Shown here one piece after another: positions 22,468 through 30,640 of a stretch of DNA of 35,152 bases (the stretch's first letter is position 1; each line of letters opens with the position of its first letter). The notes beneath the pieces are model-generated. The model worked only from the letters and a program-made list of their open reading frames with translations. It ran no database searches and had not been told where the DNA came from. The stretch is taken from NCBI GenBank assembly GCA_003254885.1, contig QANT01004289.1:1-35152 (forward strand), written 5' to 3'. The position numbers and the translations under genes are program-made. Origin of the DNA: Purshia tridentata. Lineage: Eukaryota > Streptophyta > Magnoliopsida > Rosales > Rosaceae.

Positions 22468-22976
22468 TTTTTTTTCTTGATTTATTATAAGGTTGGCTAG
22501 TTTGGGCCTAACTTGGGCCGTCCAACTAGAAATTCTTTTTATTTTATATAAAATTGACAACCCATCAAATTTTAGCTAACCCCAATCTCATCTGCAGCCT
22601 ATTTCAACTCATTTACTCAAAGAAATATCTTGTTCAATCCACTTTAGAAGGCCTAATTCTAAACTTTATATGGGCCCGATTAAGCACGTTTAAGGGAGGC
22701 AATTCAGAAAGGGAAAAAAAATCTCCTTAAGCAATAAAGAAAAATAATTGAAAAAAGTAGGGTAACAAGTGGACTGATAAATAAAGCACATGGTAACATT
22801 ATGGTGTCACACTCAAAGAAAAAAGAATATATAAATGAAGAAATGATAATGAAATAACAAATCAAAGAACTGGTCTTGATCATCACGAATGTTCAGCTTG
22901 GCTCCATCACCAAATTTACAGTCATTTACAATGTACATGGATTTCACCCTCCTGCACTGATCACTGATATCATTTC
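22468..22976. other. Intergenic DNA
   Basis: AT-rich sequence with no gene recognised. About 22880-22976 would be the 3' flank of the minus-strand relic that follows. Confidence 0.45.
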
Positions 22977-23066
22977 TCACTTGCACTGTAAATTTTGGAA
23001 GGTCTTTGTTGATAAATCAAATGCTATGGTTCAGTCCATTGTGGCAGACTTCTTTTTCTTCATGAT
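22977..23066 (-). pseudogene. LEA_2 relic: only the last 30 codons remain (partner of the 23733 gene)
   Basis: On the minus strand this reads IMKKKKSATMD, then a stop where the intact copies have Cys, then TIAFDLSTKTFQNLQCK and the normal stop. That is the conserved C-terminus of the cluster's LEA_2 proteins, with the first C-terminal Cys codon TGC changed to TGA. Everything upstream (about 180 codons, plus the proximal promoter) is missing. The plus-strand sequence from about 23111 resembles the promoter side of the minus-strand gene at 31569-32195. It therefore marks a head-to-head partner of the gene at 23733 that has been destroyed by deletion. Confidence 0.85.
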
Positions 23067-23597
23067 ATATCGATGACTTTGGTGAGGACCTTTTAGGCTT
23101 TTGATATGAGTTTCCTTGAGGAGCTTAATTTGGGGTTCTTGCTGTAGCTTCAAGTCTTAATGCCCACATTGCTTACAAAGAGAAGGATAAAATAAAATAA
23201 AAATAACATCCTACAACAAGAATCAAGGAGCCGAGTACTTTGTAAGAAGTCCTTGTTTGTGTTCTAGAAAGTCTTTATGCCGTTATATCCTTTTATATTA
23301 TTCTGTACTTCGTTTTGCTTTTCATCAGTTTAATAATATCTTGAGAATGGTCCATGTGCCTGATTATCTCTATTTTATCAAAATCGCCGATACTGATGTT
23401 TGATTTGTTCACCAATGACTCATATCAAAAGCCTAAACTGTCCTCACCAAAGTCATCGATCATCTAGAAGTCAATATATAATTCCCAACTTTGGACGCGT
23501 TTGGTGTCTGAAATAAAATACTTGCAAGTTAAACTCACATTTTCCAGGAAGTTCATTCCCAAAATTAACTTATTGAAATTGACCAAACTCCAAATAC
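23067..23597. promoter_or_regulatory. Former bidirectional promoter region with 42-bp inverted repeats
   Basis: Arms at 23069-23110 and 23419-23460 are inverted copies (40 of 42 bases match). The sequence between them resembles the regions upstream of the other minus-strand members (for example GAGGAGCTT and GGGGTTCTTGCTGTAG). On the side of the 23733 gene there is TCTAGAAG (about 23463), a TTGACT W-box core on the complement (about 23470), ACGCGT (23495-23500) and CCAGGAAGTTCATTCCC (about 23545-23561). Confidence 0.65.
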
Positions 23598-23606
23598 TAT
23601 ATATAA
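23598..23606 (+). promoter_or_regulatory. TATA box of the LEA_2 gene at 23733
   Basis: TATATATAA, 127 bp before the ATG. The position and sequence are shared with the paralogue at 27137 (box at 26999). Confidence 0.8.
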
Positions 23607-23732
23607 CACACTACTCTTACTTCATTTCCACAAACAACTCCCTCCACTACTACTTTCATCCTACAAAAACCAACCCACAAAACAAAAGCAAAGAAATTCT
23701 CTTTTTACTCATCTCAGAAAATAGAAAGAAAC

Positions 23733-24365
23733 ATGGCTGAGAAAACCCATCAGGCTTATCCCTTAGCCCCAGCAAATGGTTACCAAAAAAGTGATGCAGA
23801 GTCTTTGGAATCCGCAGATGAGCTGAAACGCAAGAAGAGAATCAAGTTATTTACCTATATTGGTATTTTCATTGTGTTTCAGATCATAGTCATGACTGTT
23901 TTTGGACTCACTGTGATGCGTGTTAAGACCCCAAAGGTCAGGTTGAGTGACATCAATGTCCAAAACTTCAACTCTGTCCCAGCAACGCCTTCATTTGATA
24001 CAAGCTTCACAACCCAAATCAGGGTGAAGAACACAAACTGGGGTCCCTATAAGTTTGATGCAGGCATTGTAACGTTTGTGTACCAAGGCGCGACTGTGGG
24101 GCAAGTCACCATTCCAAAGGGCAAGGCCGGAATGCGTGGCACCAAGAAGATCGATGTGAAAGTGGATTTGAGTTCCAGTGCATTAACTGAATCGAATCTT
24201 GGCAGTGAATTGAGCAGTGGGGTGTTGACGCTGAACAGCCAAGCTAAATTGACTGGAAAGGTTGAATTGATGATGATCATGAAGAAGAAGAAGTCTGCTA
24301 CAATGGACTGCGCAATAGCATTTGATGTGTCGGCCAAGACGCTCAAAAGTTTACAGTGCAAGTGA
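23733..24365 (+). CDS. LEA_2-domain (NDR1/HIN1-like) membrane protein, At1g64065-like, copy C
   Basis: This intronless gene encodes 210 residues. The N-terminal 37 residues are hydrophilic (MAEKTHQAYPLAPANGYQ, then an acidic stretch and KRKKR). They precede one transmembrane helix (about 38-62) and a LEA_2 domain (about 68-210) with KNTNWGPYKF in the signature position and Cys193/Cys209 near the end. The basic KRKKR just before the helix predicts a cytosolic N-terminus (type II topology). It differs from copy D at only a handful of residues (Lys/Arg19, TES/SDS, MMIM/MLIM, TLKSL/TIKSI), so the two are recent duplicates or have undergone gene conversion. The MAEK start is shared by copies C-F. 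A short direct repeat (AGTGATCAAGACTGGC) occurs twice around and after the stop codon. Confidence 0.93.
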   Translation: MAEKTHQAYPLAPANGYQKSDAESLESADELKRKKRIKLFTYIGIFIVFQIIVMTVFGLTVMRVKTPKVRLSDINVQNFNSVPATPSFDTSFTTQIRVKNTNWGPYKFDAGIVTFVYQGATVGQVTIPKGKAGMRGTKKIDVKVDLSSSALTESNLGSELSSGVLTLNSQAKLTGKVELMMIMKKKKSATMDCAIAFDVSAKTLKSLQCK

Positions 24366-24785
24366 TCAAGACTGGCGAGCCAGGCTGCAATTCAGGATTC
24401 GGATTGCTAGTGATCAAGACTGGCTGTTGATTTGTGATTTAGTTGTTATTTTCAATGTGTAATTTGTTGTGGAGCTATAATGAAATTTATTGATTTTTTT
24501 TAATCACTTGGGCCTGATCTTTTTACTTTCTTTTCTATGATTGAATATATGAGCAGGTGGTTAATTTCTATAATTATGCCAAGAATTTACTTCAATCATG
24601 GCTAGATTTTGGTGGGGAAATTAGAAATAAAGGCATTCTTTGGTTTACATGGCAGAGACTCTGCAAGGCAAAAGCACATGGGAACCAACATTAGAAGGCT
24701 TTAATAAGGCCAGGCCATGCTTGGAAAGCATTATTGTCGGTGACTTTTTGCAAGTCGAGAGTCTTTGGTAGCAGAAATTCTCAAC
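24366..24785. other. 3' flank of LEA_2 copy C
   Basis: Contains the 3' UTR. Around 24540-24600 (GATTGAATATATGAGCAGGT and following) it is homologous to the flank of copy D at about 27948-28010, so the duplicated unit extends at least 200 bp past the stop. Confidence 0.6.
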
Positions 24786-25315
24786 AGGGCTGTAAATCGG
24801 CTCAATACAGCTCAAGTTCATATTGAGTTTGGCTAGGCTTTGGCTCGTTTAAGCACAGTTTGTTAAAAAAATAATATATTCAAGCCGAGGTTAGTTCGTT
24901 TAAGAAACAAGTCAAACTTGAACTTTGATATATTTGGTCAATAAAGCTTGTGAATAGTTAGTATGTTCATCTAAGTTATAATAATGTTTAGATTATAATG
25001 GTCATATGTTAGATATGCCATATATAATTGTACTAGAAAGATTAAGAATGTCGTAGATAATTACTATGCCAAGTAAAAGAATTATCATTTTTGTATGGAT
25101 GAATCACTAATAAATTCATGACGAAAAAAGGAAGTTGTTTACAGACTTGCTATTGTAGGCTTGTAGTATAGGTACATCATTAGATTAGACTGTGTAAATT
25201 GGCTCGAACTCATATCGTGCTTGATTGTTTTTTTTTGGCTCGTTTAATCTCAGCTCTTATAATTACAAACCAAGCCAAGCTTGGTATTTGGCTTGGCTTT
25301 GCTCGTTTACACCCT
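24786..25315. mobile_element. hAT-like non-autonomous element
   Basis: The left end AGGGCTGTAAATCGGCTC and the right end (complement AGGGTGTAAACGAGC) form imperfect terminal inverted repeats of the plant AGGGGTGT-type hAT family. Subterminal GGCTTGGCT/GGCTCG motifs occur on both sides. An 8-bp flanking duplication is degraded: TTCTCAAC at the left, TACTCAAG at the right, 6 of 8 matching. There is no transposase. Confidence 0.65.
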
Positions 25316-25470
25316 TACTCAAGGATATTGGTGTTGGATGAGGGAGACTTGTATGAAGGAATAGCTTAAGGGGTCATGTTTGGGTTTACATAGAATCAAA
25401 TATTAAGTCTGTCTGTGGTAATTTCTGACTATGATTCGAAGTTGACTATGGTTATTCTGATTAAATCACT
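25316..25470. other. Short spacer before a LEA_2 relic
   Basis: No feature is recognised. It could hold more of the relic at 25471, but similarity is not detectable by eye. Confidence 0.4.
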
Positions 25471-25558
25471 GAGGAAAGGTGACACTGAGAAGCTGATGAA
25501 CTGGTCAATGATTGTCCATTTTCCAAGCCATGTTATTTACCAATTGGCTTGTAAATGA
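25471..25558 (+). pseudogene. LEA_2 C-terminal relic, copy-B type
   Basis: Bases 25498-25558 translate as NWSMIVHFPSHVIYQLACK and a stop. This aligns without gaps to the end of copy B (NCSMVVNLPSQKVYNLTCK); the second C-terminal Cys is kept and the first is Trp. Just upstream, AAAGGTGACACTGAGAAG matches the copy-B sequence only if about 25 bases have been lost. The rest of the gene is absent. The Mutator-like MITE at 25598 lies 39 bp downstream. Confidence 0.75.
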
Positions 25559-25597
25559 CCTTGATATTATTTGTTTTCTTCTTATCTATTTTCTTTT

Positions 25598-25949
25598 GGC
25601 CAAAGTTCACTTTTGATATGTAGTTTGGAGTTAAGTTTTACTTTTTTCAATTGTTATGATTTTGGTTCTGTAATTTACAAATCATTGTAATTTAAGGACA
25701 TCTTAGTATTTTCGTTCATCGAATAGTCAAATTTGTTAAACATGTTTTTACAAACTATTGCAATTTTGGTCATGTACTATACATTCCATTAACGTTTCAT
25801 TGATCAATTTAACGAATTAATGGACAAAAACGCTAATGTATCATTTGCAACAATTTCTAAACTATAGGACTAAAATCAAAACTATTGAAACTAAAAGGAC
25901 CAAATTAGAACCTAACTCAAACTACAGTGACCAAAAGTGAATTATAGCC
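25598..25949. mobile_element. Mutator-like MITE
   Basis: This 352-bp fold-back element has termini GGCCAAAGTTCACTTTTG at the left and GGCTATAATTCACTTTTGG as the complement of the right, with inverted similarity continuing about 90 bp inward. A perfect 9-bp flanking duplication, TTTTCTTTT (25589-25597 and 25950-25958), is the length typical of Mutator-like elements. There is no coding capacity. Confidence 0.85.
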
Positions 25950-25958
25950 TTTTCTTTT

Positions 25959-26573
25959 CTCAATGGACTCTTTCCTCAATCTAATATTGCTCTAGAAGAT
26001 GCTGGGCAAAAATAATCAAAGGACCACTATAGCAAATGGCAATACTTATATTGTCCTCTAGAATAATATATATGGTTGCCATTCCAACCACAAAAAAGCA
26101 CAATAAAAACTCTGATAAAAAATGAAAGCTAAACATAGAGAATATAGAGCAGAATAGAGGAAATTAATCTTATACAAAAAAGAAGAAGAATTAAAAAAGT
26201 CCCCTTTAAAGGGTTACAATTTCAGTGAGGGGAAAACTAAAAGACAGAATGTTACATGTTACATGCAATTACCATACTTTCTCATTCGGGAGCAGCATTT
26301 CATGATCTTCCTCAGAAAGACCAAACTAATCCTACTAATTAGTAGCAAAGGAGCATGTACGAAGTTGACCATCCATCCCCAATCCATCCCCAATCCTCCA
26401 CATTTTATTCATTATCATATGTCTATAATCTTAAACTATTAAAAAAAATTCTTTAAATTGAAATTTTGAATAAAATTTTTATCTTTAAATTTTGTATTCA
26501 AATAATAGAATTTTAAATTCATAAATTTAAAATCTAAATTCAAATTTAAGAATTCAAACTGACCCTAAATTTA
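25959..26573. other. Intergenic DNA where a minus-strand partner gene would be expected
   Basis: By comparison with the other units, a minus-strand LEA_2 gene should lie here. I find no coding remnant. There is a short direct repeat (CATCCCCAATC twice, about 26373-26397) and AT-rich sequence. Confidence 0.45.
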
Positions 26574-26998
26574 GCTTAATGCGCATAATTTGGAGTTTTG
26601 GACTTACGGTCTTCTAGAGGGTCGAATGTTTTCCCATGAGGATGAAGAGCATAACATTTGGCTTCTTGCTGTAGGACTTTGTAAGCGGACTTATTAATCC
26701 TTGTATGTGTCTTTATGCCATTATAGCTTTCTATTATTCTATACTGCATTTCTTTTTATCAGTTTAATATCTTGGGAATTTTCCATATGCCGGATTACCT
26801 ATTAAAATATCAAAATTGCACATTCTGATGTTTAATACATTCCCCAAGTCATCGATCATCTAGAATTCAATAATTCCCACCTTTAGACGCGTTTGGTGAA
26901 AGCAATAAAATATTCTTCCTCCCAACTCCAACTCGATCACATTTTCCAGGAAGTTCATTCCCATAAATAACTAATTGAAATAGGCCAAACATAAACAC
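26574..26998. promoter_or_regulatory. Bidirectional promoter region: orphan minus side, active plus side
   Basis: Bases 26575-26690 resemble the minus-gene promoter at 32379-32480. Both have GCGCAT, then GGTCTTCTAGA, then CCATGAGGA and CTTGCTGTA in the same order, but no minus-strand gene remains. On the plus side, TCATCGATCATCTAGAA (about 26849), ACGCGT (26887-26892) and CCAGGAAGTTCATTCCC (about 26946) are nearly identical to the promoter of the 23733 gene. Confidence 0.7.
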
Positions 26999-27007
26999 TA
27001 TATATAA
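26999..27007 (+). promoter_or_regulatory. TATA box of the LEA_2 gene at 27137
   Basis: TATATATAA, 130 bp before the ATG. Confidence 0.8.
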
Positions 27008-27136
27008 CACACTACTCTTCCTTCATTTCCACAAACAATTATTCCCTCCTTTTCCTACTTTCATCAAAGAAAAAGAAACCCACAAAAGTAGAGAAATCTT
27101 ATTTTTGCTTATATTAGAAAACTAAGAAAAAGAAAG

Positions 27137-27769
27137 ATGGCTGAGAAAACCCACCAGGCTTATCCCTTAGCCCCAGCAAATGGTTACCAAAGAAGTGATG
27201 CAGAGTCTTTGGAATCCGCAGATGAGCTGAAACGCAAGAAGAGAATCAAGTTGTTTACGTATATTGGTATTTTTATTGTGTTTCAGATCATAGTCATGAC
27301 TGTGTTTGGACTCACTGTGATGCGTGTTAAGACCCCGAAGGTCAGGTTGAGTGACATCAATGTCCAAAACTTCAACTCTGTTCCAGCAACACCTTCATTT
27401 GACACGAGCTTCACAACCCAAATCAGGGTGAAGAACACAAACTGGGGTCCCTATAAGTTTGATGCAGGCATTGTAACGTTCGTGTACCAAGGCGCGACTG
27501 TTGGGCAAGTCACCATTCCAAAGGGCAAGGCCGGAATGCGTGGCACCAAGAAGATCGATGTGAAAGTGGATTTGAGTTCCAGTGCATTAAGTGATTCGAA
27601 TCTTGGCAGTGAATTGAGCAGTGGGGTGTTGACACTGAACAGCCAAGCTAAATTGACTGGAAAGGTTGAATTGATGCTGATCATGAAGAAGAAGAAGTCT
27701 GCTACCATGGACTGCGCCATAGCATTTGATGTGTCGGCCAAGACAATCAAGAGTATACAATGCAAGTGA
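27137..27769 (+). CDS. LEA_2-domain (NDR1/HIN1-like) membrane protein, At1g64065-like, copy D
   Basis: This intronless gene encodes 210 residues and is almost identical to copy C across its whole length, including the cytosolic tail, the KRKKR stop-transfer cluster, the transmembrane helix (about 38-62), KNTNWGPYKF and the two C-terminal cysteines. Its promoter also matches that of copy C for over 150 bp, so promoter and gene were duplicated together. No disruption is present, and it is likely functional and partly redundant with copy C. Reads from copies C-F will be hard to tell apart in the central domain; the 3' UTRs are more distinctive. Confidence 0.93.
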   Translation: MAEKTHQAYPLAPANGYQRSDAESLESADELKRKKRIKLFTYIGIFIVFQIIVMTVFGLTVMRVKTPKVRLSDINVQNFNSVPATPSFDTSFTTQIRVKNTNWGPYKFDAGIVTFVYQGATVGQVTIPKGKAGMRGTKKIDVKVDLSSSALSDSNLGSELSSGVLTLNSQAKLTGKVELMLIMKKKKSATMDCAIAFDVSAKTIKSIQCK

Positions 27770-28177
27770 TCATGACTAGTACTAGGATTGTGAGCGATCA
27801 AGACTAGCTTTCGATTTGTTTTTTATTTTTTATTTTTTTTATTTTTTTTCTCTGTCTGAAGCCTGGGATTTCTTGTAGAGCTATTAAAGAGATTTGTTAA
27901 TTTTTTTTTATCACTGAGGCCATTGTTCTGTTTTCTTTGTTTTATATGATTGAATATAGAAACATGTGCTTAATTTCTCCAATTAATAGCAAGAATACCT
28001 GGCTTACTTATATAAAATCATTTCAGAAATCAGAAACAACAAATCATCGTCACACGTACCACACCTTCGTTCACGAACGTGGCAGTGCTTCCATCGAACA
28101 TTGCTAAAATGTATGAGGAAAAGATTTGATATCATACTTGTATATTTGAGAAATTATTTTGTTTAACCGATACTACC
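27770..28177. other. 3' flank of LEA_2 copy D
   Basis: T-rich 3' UTR. Bases about 27983-28030 (ATAGCAAGAATAC and following TGGCTTACTTATATAAAATC) recur at 30206-30250 with few changes. This is an important marker for the deleted gene at 30.2 kb. Confidence 0.65.
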
Positions 28178-28290
28178 ACATGGTGTAACTAATCCAACGT
28201 ATTATAATATAGATGAATATTATTAATACCATATTATACTAATATAAATATACCGTCTCCTTACACGTTAGATTGATTACACTGTATAGC
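28178..28290. repeat. Small inverted-repeat element
   Basis: The left end GTGTAACTAATCCAACGTA and the complement of the right, GTGTAATCAATCTAACGTGTA, are inverted copies. The right half is also found, inverted, near bases 95-180. This is probably a MITE, with boundaries approximate. Confidence 0.5.
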
Positions 28291-28496
28291 AGTGTACACC
28301 TAATGATTTTTCCATCTTTAAACAAAGGCATAAGTAATGTTATACAAAGTACAAATATAGAAGGTTTACAAAGTCAGCTCTCTACCAATCGTCCTACGTT
28401 AATTACACATCCCTCTAATCATGTTAATTACAATATCATGAATCCCTCTAATTAATTACATAATCAATAACTCATATTTGTTGACTCATGGTAACA

Positions 28497-28810
28497 CTTA
28501 TAGGGGCCCCAATTTGTGTTCTCCACCCTAATTTGAATCGTGAAGTGTATCAAATGAAGGTGTTTCAAGGACATCGTTATGATTTGGACATTGATGTTGC
28601 CCAAACTGAGCTTAGGGGTCTTAAGTACATGCATCACATAAAGCCCAAATATTGTCATGACTATAATTTGAAAACAAAAGCAAAAATATATATTACCAAT
28701 TTGATTCTCCTCTTGCATTTGAGCTCCTTGAATTGCAAGGTGACTGATTCTTTGTCCTTTTTGTAGTAGTCATTTGCTAATTCAAATCTCTTATGATTCT
28801 TTTCAGCCAT
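28497..28810 (-). pseudogene. LEA_2 pseudogene: N-terminal half, frameshifted and truncated
   Basis: The minus strand starts MAEKNHKRFELANDYYKK, aligning with MAEKNQQTMQSANGYQ of the intact minus-strand gene at 31569-32195, and continues to KCKRRIKL. Within the transmembrane segment a frameshift leads to a stop. Family sequence then continues in another frame (QIIVMTIFGL, KTPKLSLGNINVQ, QIRVENTNWGPYK). Homology ends abruptly at GPYK, so the C-terminal half of the LEA_2 domain is gone. It cannot make a normal protein. Confidence 0.88.
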
Positions 28811-29228
28811 AATATTATTATGAATTATTTACAAGTTACTTACTTGAATTTTACACGTTTTTGCATTCTACCACCTAAAAAAATTACGATAATATAACAC
28901 CTGAACTTTGCACGATATTGCAATGTACCACCTTTTTACGTTTCCATCATAGCTTCTGTTAAAAGAGCCATGTGTCGTGTAAAGTTTAAGTGGTATATTG
29001 TAAAGCGTAGAAATGAAGTTCAAGTAGTATATTACAATAGAGTGTAAAGTTAGTTAGAATTTTGTGGGACTTGTCCCACATTGAAAAATAACAACAAGTC
29101 TAAAGTGTTTTAAAGTTTGACATCTCAATAAGATCACTTGGGATTGGGCCAAAGGCTTGCCTAACCTATAGGGTCTTTATTAATATAAAAATATATTAAT
29201 AAATCAAGACAAGAGCCTTGGGCTTTTT
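28811..29228. repeat. AT-rich repeat-derived sequence
   Basis: It contains inverted motifs around CCTGAACTTTGCAC and (A)AGT(G/A)GTATATT(G/A)(T/C)A (28900-29040), as in fold-back elements. It also has GTGGGACTTGTCCCACATTG at about 29073-29092, a palindrome-like motif common in plant LTR or TRIM sequences. No gene is seen. Confidence 0.4.
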
Positions 29229-29702
29229 TAGAGGTGTCAAATGGGCCGGGCTGGCCCGAGCACGGCACAGCACGAGTACATGGGCTAGGCCAGGCTGAAG
29301 TTTTTAGTTCATCGAGCCCAGCACGAGCACGACACCGGCCAAGCATGGCACGAGGACGAGCACGAAATGGACCCGAATTAGGCATGACTCTTTTAACATT
29401 GTTTTCTCCATTTTTAGAGAATTTTTTAACAAGAATATTTAATTTTCATGCCAAAAAAAGTACTTAATTTTCATGCAAAAAATGTTAATATTTAATTATA
29501 AACAAGAAAAAAATCAAAAAATTAATTTTTTCACTATAAAAAAAAAAGCCCATGGGCTGGCCCGTTTAAGGCACGGCACGAACACGAATGGGCCACGCAC
29601 TGGGCCAGGCATAGGCTTTAACTATATGGGCCGGGCCCAAGCAAGGCATGAAAGCACGATAGGCTCAACTAAAATAGCGGGCCAGCTCGATTGACACCTC
29701 TA
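29229..29702. mobile_element. hAT-like non-autonomous element
   Basis: The left end TAGAGGTGTCAAATGGGCC and right end GATTGACACCTCTA form terminal inverted repeats. Subterminal regions are rich in GGGCC/GGCC and GCACG motifs, as is usual for this plant hAT-like class. The flanking 8-mers GGCTTTTT (29221-29228) and GGCCCTTT (29703-29710) match at 6 of 8 positions, a decayed target duplication. Open frames inside are products of the repeated GC-rich motifs. Confidence 0.72.
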
Positions 29703-30070
29703 GGCCCTTTTGACCAGAGATAACTTCTCTGTCTTTATAAAAACAAACCCCTCTCCTTTCAAACTTACTTCATCTTGGGTGGTATATTGTCGCAAGTGAG
29801 CAAAGTTCAGTATCTAGTTTTCTGTGGATATGCTGAAATTAATGTAGCCAAACGCGCATAGTTTAGAGTTTTTGACTTAATAGTCTTCTAGATAGTGAAT
29901 TGAAAATAAATTTGTGTGTTGTAGGCAAAGTCTTTATGACATCATGAATTTCTATTATTCTATAATTGGTTTCTTTTTCATCAGATTAGTATGTACGTGG
30001 GAAGGTCTATGCATGATATGTTTAACATGTGATTAGTATATAATAGCTTCCAAATCACTTCTCAACTGTA
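29703..30070. promoter_or_regulatory. Remnant promoter of the 28497-28810 pseudogene
   Basis: ACGCGC (29852-29857), followed by a TTTAGAGTTTTTGACTTA stretch and GTCTTCTAGAT, matches base for base in order the promoter of the intact minus-strand gene (32379-32420). The hAT insertion at 29229 separates this promoter from the pseudogene start at 28810. Confidence 0.7.
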
Positions 30071-30205
30071 TTCTAGAAGACCAGACAAATGTCAATAAAC
30101 TCTACCCAGCTATGCGCGTTCCAGTTCCATTTTCCTGGAAGCTTGCACCAATTATTTCTAACCACTATAAATACACCACAGCATACAAAAAATTTCTCAT
30201 ATAAA
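30071..30205 (+). promoter_or_regulatory. Orphan plus-strand LEA_2 promoter with no gene
   Basis: It holds TTCTAGAAG (about 30071), GCGCGT (30114-30119), TTTCCTGGAAGCTTGCACC (about 30131-30149) and TATAAATA (30166-30173), in the same order as in the promoter of the gene at 33647. Within about 35 bp of the TATA box the sequence becomes the downstream flank seen after copy D (ATAGCAAGAATAC). The whole transcribed unit is missing. Confidence 0.75.
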
Positions 30206-30640
30206 ATAGCAAGAATACATGGCTTACTCATATAAAATCATGTCAGAATAATAGTAATTAACAAATGCATATTAAGGTATATTATATATATACAGATTCC
30301 AATTGAGCTTGGCAATAAGTACTTGAAAGTGTCTTGGAGATAATGAGACATGTAAGAATTTTAACGACTAGCAAGTTGATCACTCAAACCAATTGAGTGG
30401 AGGGATAGGGCATGTACCTTACCAAACAAAGTGACAATGAATCAGTCCTAATTAATATTTAATGCGTTCATAAATAAATAATTAAGTACAGCAAAGGAAA
30501 AAAGATGCTATAGCTAGAAGGCAACAACAAAAATTGGCCAAAACGACAATTGTAAGGTCACCATAGAAAAAGATTCTCTTTTGTGTAGCACTCCTTTGTG
30601 GACCAAACTAACCATACCTAATCATATGATTAATATATAT
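30206..30640. other. Downstream flank of a deleted LEA_2 gene
   Basis: The start (30206-30250) matches the 3' flank of copy D. Bases about 30375-30570 resemble the 3' flank of copy F (34480-34725): GCAAGTTGATCAC, AGTACCTT/GTACCTT and TGCAAGGTCACCA/TGTAAGGTCACCA occur in the same order. Confidence 0.65.

Noticed and set aside
24047..24361. Long antisense open frame (about 104 codons) opposite LEA_2 copy C, repeated opposite D, E and F
   Set aside because: It is present in every copy because the sense sequence is conserved. It starts opposite the C-terminal codons, has poly-Phe from the sense poly-Lys stretch, and has no independent promoter or domain.
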